Source: Pseudomonas sp. S35
GTDB lineage: Bacteria > Pseudomonadota > Gammaproteobacteria > Pseudomonadales > Pseudomonadaceae
Length of the DNA: 64,000 nt
Direction: 5' to 3'
Assembly: GCF_009866765.1 (NCBI RefSeq)
Contig: NZ_CP019431.1
Coordinates: forward strand, 6,158,001 to 6,222,000
The notes under the pieces: generated by a model
Database searches by the model: none
What the model saw: the letters and a program-made list of their open reading frames with translations, nothing else
What the model was told of the DNA's origin: nothing
In this document: in pieces, positions 54,251 through 62,898 of the stretch
Layout of the letters: every line of letters begins with the position of its first letter
Position numbering within the stretch: the stretch's first letter is position 1
Program-made: the position numbers and the translations under genes

Positions 54251-54255
54251 CGCGC

Positions 54256-55221
54256 ATGATCGAGCCGCTCATCGACCCTGGCATATGGAAGAACCGCTTC
54301 ACTCTTGGAGAGTGGAATACTCACGCATCGGTACGCACCAGTGATCACCACTATAAATTGCCTACGGACATAGAAAAACAACTGGAATCACAAGATTGGT
54401 TTCCCCCCGCTCTCCTTCCTTACCTCAGTCATCCGGAAATCAGCTCAGCCGATCCGGCCATCACTAAACGTCTTTGCGCTAATCACCTAGTAAACTTCCT
54501 TCACTACACAACACTACTTGAGCACCGGATTGTTAATCGCTCCGTCGAAGTAATCATTCATGACGAGCTCGAATTTACAATACCGCGGCGTATGAAAACA
54601 GCTGCGCTGCAACTCTATACTGATGAAGGTTACCATGCGCTATTTTCCAATCAGCTTGCCGAGCAAGTTATTGACTTCTACGGAATGACTGACCGACCGA
54701 CCACGCACAGACGAATAACGCGGCTCAATCATCTTATCGACAGAACCCCGGATAAGCAGAGAGCGCTCACATGGTTTCTAATTGGCTTCGTATCGGAAAC
54801 GATCATTGCTAAAGATCTGCGTGAGGTTTGTCAAAATACGCTGGTAAGCAGCGTTCAGGAGATGCTCAGTGACCATCTGGCTGACGAAGCAAGACACAGT
54901 CGTTATTTTAGCGAGGTATTTCATTATTTGTGGTTTCAAATGAGCGACGAAGTACGTCTCTCGTCCGCAAGACAGCTCCTAGAGATTCTTTTTATTTTCT
55001 TTGAATCTGATAAAAAATGGCTCGAGCGAAGTTTACGCAGCGTGCAATTGAGCAAGACCGCTGTTCAGCAAATACTGATCACGATGGCGGACCCACAGCA
55101 TCATATTTTTCGCACGCGCTCAGGTGCTAGTTCGACGCTTCAAGCATTGAAAAGAGCCGACTGCTTCAAACAACCTGAAATCCGACAGATGTTCTCTAAT
55201 AGGAGACTTTTAGATGAATGA
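54256..55221 (+). CDS. AurF-like diiron oxygenase (putative N-oxygenase)
   Basis: A 321-residue ferritin-like helical protein. Seven putative iron ligands fall in the AurF pattern: Glu89 (LLEHRIV), Glu124 and His127 (TDEGYHALF), Glu181 (VSETIIA), His207 (SDHLAD), Glu211 and His214 (DEARHSRYF). The spacings nearly equal those of AurF (Glu101, 136, 196, 227; His139, 223, 230). AurF and relatives oxidise amines to hydroxylamines, nitroso or nitro groups, so N-oxidation is the leading guess. ATG 54256, 5 bp after the dehydrogenase stop, is preferred over a GTG at 54211 inside that gene. Its end overlaps the transporter gene by 8 bp. The substrate is unknown; there is no NRPS such as accompanies PvfB/HamC-type enzymes. 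Confidence 0.85.
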   Translation: MIEPLIDPGIWKNRFTLGEWNTHASVRTSDHHYKLPTDIEKQLESQDWFPPALLPYLSHPEISSADPAITKRLCANHLVNFLHYTTLLEHRIVNRSVEVIIHDELEFTIPRRMKTAALQLYTDEGYHALFSNQLAEQVIDFYGMTDRPTTHRRITRLNHLIDRTPDKQRALTWFLIGFVSETIIAKDLREVCQNTLVSSVQEMLSDHLADEARHSRYFSEVFHYLWFQMSDEVRLSSARQLLEILFIFFESDKKWLERSLRSVQLSKTAVQQILITMADPQHHIFRTRSGASSTLQALKRADCFKQPEIRQMFSNRRLLDE

Positions 55222-56422
55222 TGCATCTACATCTATCGAAGGCAAAAGAAAGCGTAGATCTGCGGTCATTCTATTAATGACTATGGTGTTACTCGGTGTT
55301 TTCCCTCTGGATGTCCTACTCCCATCCTTTCCCGCACTGGCTGCGCACTTTCAGAGTAAGCCTGCAGACATTGCGTTCTCCATCAGCCTTTTTGCAATCG
55401 GCATCTCCCTATCACAACTTTTAATCGGTCCACTCTCAGATACCCTTGGGCGTAAGAGCTTGTTGATTGGAGGGATGATTGTATCAATCATCGGGGCAAC
55501 CGGTTGTGTGTTCTCGAACGAATACACATGGTTTCTGATATTCAGGATGATTCAAGCCATAGGCTGCGGCTGTTTCGTGCTATCACAGGCCTTGGTTCAA
55601 GATATGTTTGAAGGTAAAGAGAGGGATCGGTTACGCATCTTGATGATTACAGCCAGCGGAATTTTTATCTCCCTATCACCGCTACTCGGCAGCCTACTGC
55701 AACAGTTTCTTGATTGGCCTGGCAGTTTTTTTCTTTTTATTACATTGGCCGTTGGCGCTTTATTAAAAGCGTACTTTTTTCTGGATGGTCATCCTACAAC
55801 GCCACATCCGAACCAAAATATCGTCCGCGCTTATCAGCGGGTACTGAGCAGCGGAAGTTTCGTCGGTTATTGGCTAATTGCAGCCATTGCTTTCGCCTGT
55901 CATTTTTCATTCATTGTCATATCACCGCTTATATTCATGGATCATCTGAAGCTGTCCACCTATGAGTTCTCCCTAACCTTACTGCTTTACGGCGCGGCTT
56001 ACGTGACTGGCGGAATTGTGGCTCACATACTCTCTAATTGGCTGGCGCCCACGACTCAGATCATTTTCGGTTTGGCCCTGATTTTTTGCTCCGGACTGTT
56101 GATGTTTTTTCTGTCCCGCGTGTTTGAGCTTTCAACGGTGACGGTATTGGTGCCAATGATTATCTGCACGACTGGCACAACCATTTGTCGGCCCATCGCG
56201 ACCTCTAAAGCCATGGACGTGTTCCCGGACAGTGCCGGTACGGCGGCATCGGCTGGGAATACTTTAATTTTTATACTGGGTGGATTGATTAGCGCATTGA
56301 TCAACATAAGCACGATTAACTTGCAAATGACCCTGGCAGTGACTTTTTTGCTGCTGAGTACAACGGCTCTCGTGTTGAATTCATTGATTTCACGTCGCCA
56401 GCAACTATTGGACGTCGGTTGA
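55214..56422 (+). CDS. MFS drug/metabolite exporter (Bcr/CflA-like)
   Basis: A 402-residue membrane protein with twelve predicted helices. The first follows a basic cytoplasmic start (KGKRKRRS-like). The MFS motif A is GPLSDTLGRKSLLIGGMI between helices 2 and 3, and VLSQALVQDMFEGKERDRL marks the Bcr/CflA subgroup. An AGGAG ribosome site lies inside the end of the diiron gene, so translation is coupled. In this setting it most likely exports the operon's product and gives self-protection. GC content is below that of the flanking core genes. No clear terminator follows. Confidence 0.87.
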   Translation: MNDASTSIEGKRKRRSAVILLMTMVLLGVFPLDVLLPSFPALAAHFQSKPADIAFSISLFAIGISLSQLLIGPLSDTLGRKSLLIGGMIVSIIGATGCVFSNEYTWFLIFRMIQAIGCGCFVLSQALVQDMFEGKERDRLRILMITASGIFISLSPLLGSLLQQFLDWPGSFFLFITLAVGALLKAYFFLDGHPTTPHPNQNIVRAYQRVLSSGSFVGYWLIAAIAFACHFSFIVISPLIFMDHLKLSTYEFSLTLLLYGAAYVTGGIVAHILSNWLAPTTQIIFGLALIFCSGLLMFFLSRVFELSTVTVLVPMIICTTGTTICRPIATSKAMDVFPDSAGTAASAGNTLIFILGGLISALINISTINLQMTLAVTFLLLSTTALVLNSLISRRQQLLDVG

Positions 56423-56622
56423 CGCCGCCAATACACGCCCAACCATTCCCTCCAGCCGCCAGCGGTGTAGAATCGGCCCTATTCATCGCCAGTCATCCCC
56501 CGGCGGGTTTATGAGCTCAAGGCCAATGCGCACGGCGATCCCGTCACGTTTGCGGCAACTTCCGGACACCAGTGCCATTTTTCGGGTGTTCCAGACGTCA
56601 ACAGAAGCTCACTCCCCAGTAG

Positions 56623-56648
56623 TACCTGATTAGTAGTTACCTGATTAG
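56623..56648. repeat. Tandem 11-bp repeat just upstream of ilvD
   Basis: TACCTGATTAG occurs at 56623-56633 and 56638-56648 with a 15-bp period (TAGT between), 17 bp before the ilvD start. It may be a regulator site or a scar at the right-hand junction of the inserted operon. The rest of 56423-56664 shows nothing I can name. Confidence 0.5.
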
Positions 56649-56664
56649 CCGCCCGGAGTGCTCC

Positions 56665-58506
56665 ATGCCAGATTACCGCTCGAAAACATCCACCCACGGC
56701 CGCAACATGGCCGGCGCGCGCGCATTGTGGCGTGCCACGGGGATGAAAGATGACGACTTCAAGAAGCCGATCATCGCGATTGCCAACTCGTTCACCCAGT
56801 TCGTACCGGGCCACGTCCACCTCAAGGACCTGGGCCAACTGGTCGCCCGCGAGATCGAACGCGCGGGCGGCGTGGCCAAGGAATTCAACACCATCGCCGT
56901 GGACGACGGCATCGCCATGGGCCATGACGGCATGCTGTATTCGCTGCCGAGCCGCGAGATCATCGCCGACTCCGTGGAATACATGGTCAACGCCCACTGC
57001 GCCGACGCCATCGTGTGCATCTCCAACTGCGACAAGATCACCCCCGGCATGCTGATGGCCGCCCTGCGCCTGAACATCCCGGTGATCTTCGTCTCCGGCG
57101 GCCCGATGGAAGCCGGCAAGACCAAACTCGCCTCCCACGGCCTCGACCTGGTCGACGCGATGGTCATCGCCGCCGATTCCAGCGCTTCTGACGAGAAGGT
57201 CGCGGAATACGAGCGCAGCGCTTGCCCGACGTGCGGTTCGTGCTCCGGCATGTTCACCGCCAACTCGATGAACTGCCTGGTGGAAGCCCTGGGCCTGGCG
57301 TTGCCGGGCAACGGTTCCACCCTGGCCACCCACAGCGACCGCGAGCAGTTGTTCCTGCAGGCCGGCCGCACCATCGTCGAGCTGTGCAAGCGTTACTACA
57401 CCGAGAACGATGACTCGGTACTGCCGCGCAACATTGCCAACTTCAAGGCTTTCGAAAACGCCATGACCCTGGACATCGCCATGGGCGGTTCCACCAACAC
57501 CATCCTGCACTTGCTGGCCGCCGCCCAGGAAGCCGAGATCGATTTCGACCTGCGCGACATCGACCGCCTGTCACGCCATGTGCCGCAACTGTGCAAGGTC
57601 GCGCCGAACATCCAGAAGTACCACATGGAAGACGTGCACCGCGCCGGCGGGATCTTCTCGATCCTCGGTTCCCTGGCCCGTGGCGGCCTGCTGCACACCG
57701 ACCTGCCGACCGTGCACAGCAAGTCCCTGGCCGAAGGCATCGCCAAGTGGGACATCACCCAGACTGACGACGAAGCCGTGCACACCTTCTTCAAGGCCGG
57801 TCCGGCGGGCATCCCGACCCAGACTGCGTTCAGCCAGTCGACCCGGTGGGACACCCTCGACGACGACCGTGAAAACGGCTGCATCCGCAGTGTCGAGCAC
57901 GCCTACTCCCAGGAAGGCGGCCTGGCCGTGCTGTACGGCAACATCGCCCTCGACGGCTGCGTGGTCAAAACTGCCGGTGTGGACGAATCCATCCACGTCT
58001 TCGAAGGTCGCGCCAAGATCTACGAAAGCCAGGACAGCTCGGTACGCGGCATCCTCGCTGACGAAGTGAAAGAAGGCGACATCGTGATCATCCGCTACGA
58101 AGGCCCGAAAGGCGGCCCGGGTATGCAGGAGATGCTCTACCCGACGTCCTACCTCAAGTCCAAAGGCCTAGGCAAAGCCTGCGCCCTGCTGACCGACGGC
58201 CGTTTCTCCGGCGGCACCTCGGGCCTGTCCATCGGCCACGCCTCGCCGGAAGCCGCTGCCGGTGGCGCGATTGGCCTGGTGCAGGATGGCGACAAGGTAC
58301 TGATCGACATTCCGAACCGCTCGATCAACCTGTTGATCAGCGACGAAGAACTGGCGGCACGCCGGGTTGAGCAGGACAAGAAAGGCTGGAAGCCGGTTGA
58401 GAAGCGTCCACGTAAAGTGACGACCGCCTTGAAGGCTTATGCCCTGCTGGCCACCAGCGCCGACAAAGGTGCAGTGCGTAACAAGGCGATGCTTGACGGT
58501 CTGTAA
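56665..58506 (+). CDS. ilvD: Dihydroxy-acid dehydratase
   Basis: A 613-residue Fe-S enzyme catalysing the third common step of valine and isoleucine synthesis. The cluster cysteines are visible in [20 protein letters not shown] and [20 protein letters not shown]. The start [20 protein letters not shown] and [20 protein letters not shown] are diagnostic. Length equals E. coli IlvD. GC content and codon use return to core values here. Confidence 0.97.
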   Translation: MPDYRSKTSTHGRNMAGARALWRATGMKDDDFKKPIIAIANSFTQFVPGHVHLKDLGQLVAREIERAGGVAKEFNTIAVDDGIAMGHDGMLYSLPSREIIADSVEYMVNAHCADAIVCISNCDKITPGMLMAALRLNIPVIFVSGGPMEAGKTKLASHGLDLVDAMVIAADSSASDEKVAEYERSACPTCGSCSGMFTANSMNCLVEALGLALPGNGSTLATHSDREQLFLQAGRTIVELCKRYYTENDDSVLPRNIANFKAFENAMTLDIAMGGSTNTILHLLAAAQEAEIDFDLRDIDRLSRHVPQLCKVAPNIQKYHMEDVHRAGGIFSILGSLARGGLLHTDLPTVHSKSLAEGIAKWDITQTDDEAVHTFFKAGPAGIPTQTAFSQSTRWDTLDDDRENGCIRSVEHAYSQEGGLAVLYGNIALDGCVVKTAGVDESIHVFEGRAKIYESQDSSVRGILADEVKEGDIVIIRYEGPKGGPGMQEMLYPTSYLKSKGLGKACALLTDGRFSGGTSGLSIGHASPEAAAGGAIGLVQDGDKVLIDIPNRSINLLISDEELAARRVEQDKKGWKPVEKRPRKVTTALKAYALLATSADKGAVRNKAMLDGL

Positions 58507-58517
58507 GCCTCGCGCAT

Positions 58518-58550
58518 AAAAATGCCCCGCCAGGTGCGGGGCATTTTTTT
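58518..58550. terminator. Strong rho-independent terminator after ilvD
   Basis: AAAAATGCCCCGC, loop CAGGT, GCGGGGCATTTTTTT: a 13-bp stem with a T-tract on the right and an A-tract on the left. It can terminate ilvD and, in reverse, the TonB-dependent receptor gene. Confidence 0.92.
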
Positions 58551-58583
58551 GCCTGGTGATCATGCCAGGAACACCAAAGATCA

Positions 58584-58613
58584 AATGTGGGAGGGGCAAG
58601 CCACTCCCGCATT
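58584..58613. repeat. Degenerate REP palindrome
   Basis: AATGTGGGAGGGGCAAGCCA followed by CTCCCGCATT, an imperfect copy of the common REP between the two convergent genes. Confidence 0.75.
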
Positions 58614-58628
58614 GTTTACCTACATGGC

Positions 58629-61088
58629 TTAGAACTGCGGCTTGTACGTGACGCTGAACATCATGTTGCGTGGGTCGCCAAAGTAGTTGTTGCCCACCAA
58701 CTGGCTGTAAGACGGGATGTAGTAGCGCTTGTCGAGGATGTTGTTCACGTTCACCGCCAGGGTCACTTCGTCACTGGCCTCATAGGCCACCCGTGAGTTG
58801 AAGATCGCAAAGCCGGCCTGCCCAAAGTTACGGTCGAAGCTGGTGGTCGCCGTTTGCGCGTTGACGCCTGCACCCAGGCTGATGCGGCTCAAATCCCCCG
58901 GCAGCTTGTAGTCACCCCAGATCCGCAGCATGTGCTTGGGCACCGCTGTGCTGAAGACCTTGCCCTTGAGTTCGGTGTCTTTCAAAAACACCGTGGTGTT
59001 GTAGGTGTAGCTGCTGCTGACCTGCAGGCCCGGCGCCAACTGGCCGCTGATCTCAGCCTCCACCCCCTGGCTGCGCACCTTGCCGGAAGCGGTAGAGCAG
59101 TACCAACCGCTGCAAGCATTGGGGCCATCAATGTCCGTACTGAAGTCAGTAACGGCGCGGTTTTCGTGAATATAGCGGAACAATGCGAGGGATGTATTGA
59201 GACGTCCATCCATCAACTCACCCTTGACGCCCACCTCGTAGTTGCGCCCCTCGATCGGTGGCAGGCCGGTCTTTTGCTGGGTCAACTGGGTCTGCGGGAT
59301 AAACACCTGCGCGTAGCTGCCGTATACCGACCACTGCTCATCCAACGCATAAACCAAGCCAGCAAACGGGGTGACCTTGCCGTTGCTCTTGACCGAGTTT
59401 TTCTCACCGCCCTCCTGATACTCACGGGCGTAGTAATTGTCCTGGTCAAAGGCAAAGTCGTACCAACTGGTGCGGGCACCGAGGATCAATGTCAGAGGGT
59501 CTGTGAGGTTGATCCGCCAGGTGCCGTAAAGGCCTTTCTGGGTGATGTCATAGGTGCTTAAAGCCAGGTTGGCGCGGTCGGCAATACCGTTGTAGGTGGG
59601 TTCCGGGCGGTGATGATCAATTGCACCGATATCCGCCCCGGGCGTAAACGCACGGGCATAGCCATCATCGGTGTTGTACTTGGAATAGTTGCCGCCCAGC
59701 ACCAGGCTTTGCTTGAACGACAGCGCCTCGAAATCACCGCTGACATACATATCCAAGCCACGGTTCTTGCCATAGAAATCCGTGGAATAGTCGGCGTAGT
59801 TACCACTTTTGGTACTCCCCACCGGAACCGCACCCACGATGAATTGATAAGTTGCTTCGTTGGACTCATTCATCGCCAACGCAGAGGCTTTGAACTTCCA
59901 GTGCTCATTGAAGCGATGCTCAAGATCCAGGTACACCGCCGTCTGATCATTGAACGAGCGGTTCCAACTCGCCCCTGTATAAGTCGAACGCGACACGTCC
60001 AGCGCGCCGCCATCGGTATGACGTGGCAAGGCGATCAAATACGGGCGCCCGTGGCTTTTCTTGTTACTGAAACCGACACCCAGCGTAGTGTCATCGTCCA
60101 GGTCAAAGTCCAATGCACCGTAGACCGTCTGCTCCCAGTTCCACACGTAGTCGGTGAACGAGTGGCCTTTTTCGTAGTTGACCACCGCCCGGCCACGGAT
60201 CGTCCCGGCTTCGTTCAACGGGCCACCCACATCGGCCTGGGAGGCGTAGCGGTCCCAACTGCCAGCCTTGGCGCTCAACGTTACGGTTGGCGCCGCCTGC
60301 GGACGTTTGCGCACCAGATTCACCGCGCCCCCCGGGCTGTTTGCACCTTGCAGCAGGCCGGCGGCGCCACGCAGGACTTCCATGCGGTCGTAGATCACCA
60401 TGTTCTCGGTGATGTAGCTGCCCAGCGCATAGACGTTGCGCGGCACCGGCACACCGTCGTATTGCAGCGATTCAATCTCGAAGCCACGCGCAAACATGAA
60501 CATCCCCGGCCCCGGTGACTTAACCGACGCCATGCCCGGCACCGCTTCAATCGCCTGGGTCAACGTGGTGATGTTCTGGTCGTCCATGGCCTTGCGCGTC
60601 AGCACGCTGACCGATTGCGGGATGTCCTTGAGCTTTTGCGTACTCTTGCCGATGGTCACCGCACCCGTGGTGTAAGAGCCGCTGCCTTCGGTTGTAGTCC
60701 CCAAGTGCTCAGCACTGATGGTGGTTACACCGACTTCCAGGGCGTCACCGGTATCCACGCGTTTTTCCAGAGTGACGGTGTCTGCATTGATGAACGCCGC
60801 ACTCAGCCCCGTGCCTCCCAGCAGCGACCCCAAGGCTTCACGTTGTCCCACGTTGCCTTTTACCCCCGGCGACATCACCCCTTGGGTCAACTCCCCGGAC
60901 ACCAGCACCTGCACCCGCGTCACCGCCGAAAACGCCGCCAATGCGCCATCCAGGCTTTGCCCTGGAATATCAAACCGGTACATCTGGGCCTGGGTGGTCT
61001 CGGCGGCCTGCAAATACAGCGGCGCGGTGCCGCTGGCCAATGAGATAGCCAGTGCCAGCAAGGGCCGTACGGCGAATCGGTGTGCCAT
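58629..61088 (-). CDS. TonB-dependent siderophore receptor with signalling domain (FpvA/FecA type)
   Basis: An 819-residue outer-membrane receptor. After a signal peptide ending about residue 30, an N-terminal STN signalling domain lies near 45-120 (FDIPGQSLDGALAAFSAVTR). The plug has KLKDIPQSVSVLTRKAMDD and LRGAAGLLQGANSPGGAVNL. The 22-strand barrel ends in an aromatic residue (VTYKPQF). It takes up a ferric siderophore and, when loaded, signals through FecR to the sigma factor upstream. ATG 61088 is used; the open frame begins at TTG seven codons earlier. The siderophore is unknown. It lies 131 bp after fecR. Confidence 0.93.
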   Translation of the reverse strand: MAHRFAVRPLLALAISLASGTAPLYLQAAETTQAQMYRFDIPGQSLDGALAAFSAVTRVQVLVSGELTQGVMSPGVKGNVGQREALGSLLGGTGLSAAFINADTVTLEKRVDTGDALEVGVTTISAEHLGTTTEGSGSYTTGAVTIGKSTQKLKDIPQSVSVLTRKAMDDQNITTLTQAIEAVPGMASVKSPGPGMFMFARGFEIESLQYDGVPVPRNVYALGSYITENMVIYDRMEVLRGAAGLLQGANSPGGAVNLVRKRPQAAPTVTLSAKAGSWDRYASQADVGGPLNEAGTIRGRAVVNYEKGHSFTDYVWNWEQTVYGALDFDLDDDTTLGVGFSNKKSHGRPYLIALPRHTDGGALDVSRSTYTGASWNRSFNDQTAVYLDLEHRFNEHWKFKASALAMNESNEATYQFIVGAVPVGSTKSGNYADYSTDFYGKNRGLDMYVSGDFEALSFKQSLVLGGNYSKYNTDDGYARAFTPGADIGAIDHHRPEPTYNGIADRANLALSTYDITQKGLYGTWRINLTDPLTLILGARTSWYDFAFDQDNYYAREYQEGGEKNSVKSNGKVTPFAGLVYALDEQWSVYGSYAQVFIPQTQLTQQKTGLPPIEGRNYEVGVKGELMDGRLNTSLALFRYIHENRAVTDFSTDIDGPNACSGWYCSTASGKVRSQGVEAEISGQLAPGLQVSSSYTYNTTVFLKDTELKGKVFSTAVPKHMLRIWGDYKLPGDLSRISLGAGVNAQTATTSFDRNFGQAGFAIFNSRVAYEASDEVTLAVNVNNILDKRYYIPSYSQLVGNNYFGDPRNMMFSVTYKPQF

Positions 61089-61219
61089 GGATGGTGCTCC
61101 CCGGTGCAAAAAGTCTGTGATCGGCGCCGCACTACTTGAGAGTGCTTACTATTTACGCCTCAGTGATCAAGGACGACCGCTTGGGGAGAAACCCTGAAAG
61201 TTTTTTCAAAAAGTTGCGT

Positions 61220-62167
61220 TCAAGACGCCTTGCCTTCGCGCAGCACCAGTAAATACGGGGTGTAGTGCTCGGCGTGCAGGTTGAGGGTGTACTCCAGCGC
61301 CTTGATCACGGCCTCGGGTTTGTCGATTTCAAACACACCGGACACCACACGATTGCGCAGTGCGTCACCGAGTACCAGGGTCTTGCCAGGCCAGTAACGG
61401 TTCAACTCGCTGACCACCTCGGACAACGGCTGCTGGCGGAACACCAGTTGCCGCTGGCGCCAGGCAAAGCCGCTGGCCGGCTCGAAACCATGCACCTGCG
61501 CCAGTTGCCGGCCCTGATACTCCACCGCCCGCCCAGGCTCCAGATACACCGGCGCGCCGCTGCCGGCGCTGACCTCGACCTTGCCCTGCGCCACCTGCAC
61601 CCGCGTCTGCGCATCACGGCGCGCCACGCTGAACTGGGTGCCGACCACCTTCACCCAGCCATCGCCGGACTGCACCACAAAGGGCCGCGCCGGGTCTTTG
61701 GTCACCTCGAAGAAGCCTTCGCCGCGCAATAAACGGATCTGCCGTTCACCGGCGCTCATGCGGACCTGCACCGCACTGTCGGTATTGAGTTGCAGGTGTG
61801 AGCCGTCGGCCAACTCAATGCTGCGTAACTCGCCGGTGCCGGTGGCGTAGTCGGCGCGCAGGCGGTCGAGCCAGGGGGTGTTTTGCACGGTCAGGCCCAG
61901 CGCCAGCAGCACGGCGGCGGCGACGGCCCAACGGCGCACCGGTCTGCGCCAGGCGGCTTGCTGCGCCCGGCGAACCACCCGCGCCGGTTCGCGCAGGCCG
62001 CCAAGCATCGCCTGCACTTCCTGCCAGGCTTGATCCTCGGCACTGCCCTGGCCCAGCCAGACGGCAAACGCGTCCAGCTCAGCGGGCGTGACGTCGTCGG
62101 CCTGCAAGCGGAAATACCAGCCGGATGCTTCGGCGAACAGTTCGTCGGCAGTGGGTGTGGCAGTCAT
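61220..62167 (-). CDS. FecR-family anti-sigma / sigma regulator
   Basis: A 315-residue inner-membrane protein. The N-terminal cytoplasmic part includes the DUF4880-like segment DELFAEASGWYFRLQADDVT. A single membrane helix (VAAAVLLALGLTVQNT) lies near residues 95-110. The periplasmic FecR domain (ELADGSHLQLNTDSAVQVRM and RLLRGEGFFEVTKDPARPFV) contacts the receptor's STN domain. It relays siderophore binding to the FecI-type sigma factor. ATG 62167 overlaps the sigma-gene stop by 4 bp. Confidence 0.92.
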   Translation of the reverse strand: MTATPTADELFAEASGWYFRLQADDVTPAELDAFAVWLGQGSAEDQAWQEVQAMLGGLREPARVVRRAQQAAWRRPVRRWAVAAAVLLALGLTVQNTPWLDRLRADYATGTGELRSIELADGSHLQLNTDSAVQVRMSAGERQIRLLRGEGFFEVTKDPARPFVVQSGDGWVKVVGTQFSVARRDAQTRVQVAQGKVEVSAGSGAPVYLEPGRAVEYQGRQLAQVHGFEPASGFAWRQRQLVFRQQPLSEVVSELNRYWPGKTLVLGDALRNRVVSGVFEIDKPEAVIKALEYTLNLHAEHYTPYLLVLREGKAS

Positions 62168-62697
62168 GACCGACGTCCTTGTGCATCGCAGGCAAGCCGC
62201 GTCTTGATGTAGGCGCGGCATTCAATCAAGGCGCGACGCAATTGGTATTCCACACTGCGCGGGGTGATCGACAGGCGTTCGCCAATCTCGCGGTAGGAAA
62301 GTTCGTCGACATGATAGAGCAGGAAGATCTGCCGAGTCGCTTCGGGCAACGCCAGGATGGCGTCCTGCATCAGTTGCTCTTGCTGGTAGGCGGCCAATTG
62401 TTCGTCGGCGCCGGGGTTGCTGCACGGCAGTTCTTCGCTGGGCTCGCCGGCATCCAGGCGCTCACGGCGAATAGCCTGGCGCTGATGATCGCGCACCAGG
62501 TTGCTGGCGATGGTGAAGAGGAAGGCTGGCAGGTTGTCGATTTTTTCGCCGGACTCCAGGCGCGCCAGGCGCAGGAACGACTCCTGAGTCAGGTCAGCGG
62601 CCACCTGGGCACTGCCGGTGCGTCGGGTGACGAAGGCTTCGAGGGCTTTCTTCTGCTCCGCGAACAGGCGCGCGATCTGCGAATTCCAGGAGAGCAC
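62164..62697 (-). CDS. ECF sigma factor, FecI type
   Basis: A 177-residue extracytoplasmic-function sigma factor. Region 2 contains AADLTQESFLRLARLESGEK and FLFTIASNLVRDHQRQAIRR. Region 4 contains AILALPEATRQIFLLYHVDE and LSYREIGERLSITPRSVEYQ. It starts with GTG at 62697. It drives transcription of the receptor gene when the siderophore is bound. Overlap with fecR means coupled translation. A candidate Fur site lies upstream. Confidence 0.93.
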   Translation of the reverse strand: MLSWNSQIARLFAEQKKALEAFVTRRTGSAQVAADLTQESFLRLARLESGEKIDNLPAFLFTIASNLVRDHQRQAIRRERLDAGEPSEELPCSNPGADEQLAAYQQEQLMQDAILALPEATRQIFLLYHVDELSYREIGERLSITPRSVEYQLRRALIECRAYIKTRLACDAQGRRS

Positions 62698-62763
62698 GGC
62701 ACGACCTTGAGGGGAACGGAGGGTTCAGGAGGTGCGCACGCTAGCAGAGGATGAGATTGGTTC

Positions 62764-62782
62764 GCAATTGATATCTATTTCT
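62764..62782 (-). promoter_or_regulatory. Candidate Fur box upstream of the sigma-factor gene
   Basis: GCAATTGATATCTATTTCT matches about 10 of 19 positions of the Fur consensus and is centred on the GATATC palindrome, about 75 bp before the GTG start. Iron repression is expected for such sigma genes; the match itself is only moderate. Confidence 0.35.
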
Positions 62783-62812
62783 TGCCTTGCCTTTGTGGTG
62801 TTCAGTTAGCCA

Positions 62813-62884
62813 ACGGGGGCAACCCACCTCCCACATTTCGGTTTGTGAACACTTTCAAATGTGGGAGCTGGCTTGCCTGCGAAA
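62813..62884. repeat. Mixed REP pair between the sigma-factor and phosphatase genes
   Basis: A degenerate copy of the GGGGGC class (AACGGGGGCAACCCACCTCC) is followed by a half copy of the GAGCTGGCTTGCCTGC class (AATGTGGGAGCTGGCTTGCC). Confidence 0.75.
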
Positions 62885-62898
62885 AGGGCGACTCGGTC

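Noticed and set aside
54211..54255. GTG start at 54211 for the diiron oxygenase
   Set aside because: It would overlap the dehydrogenase by 40 bp and lacks a ribosome site. ATG 54256 has GAGG upstream and a 5-bp gap typical of coupled genes.
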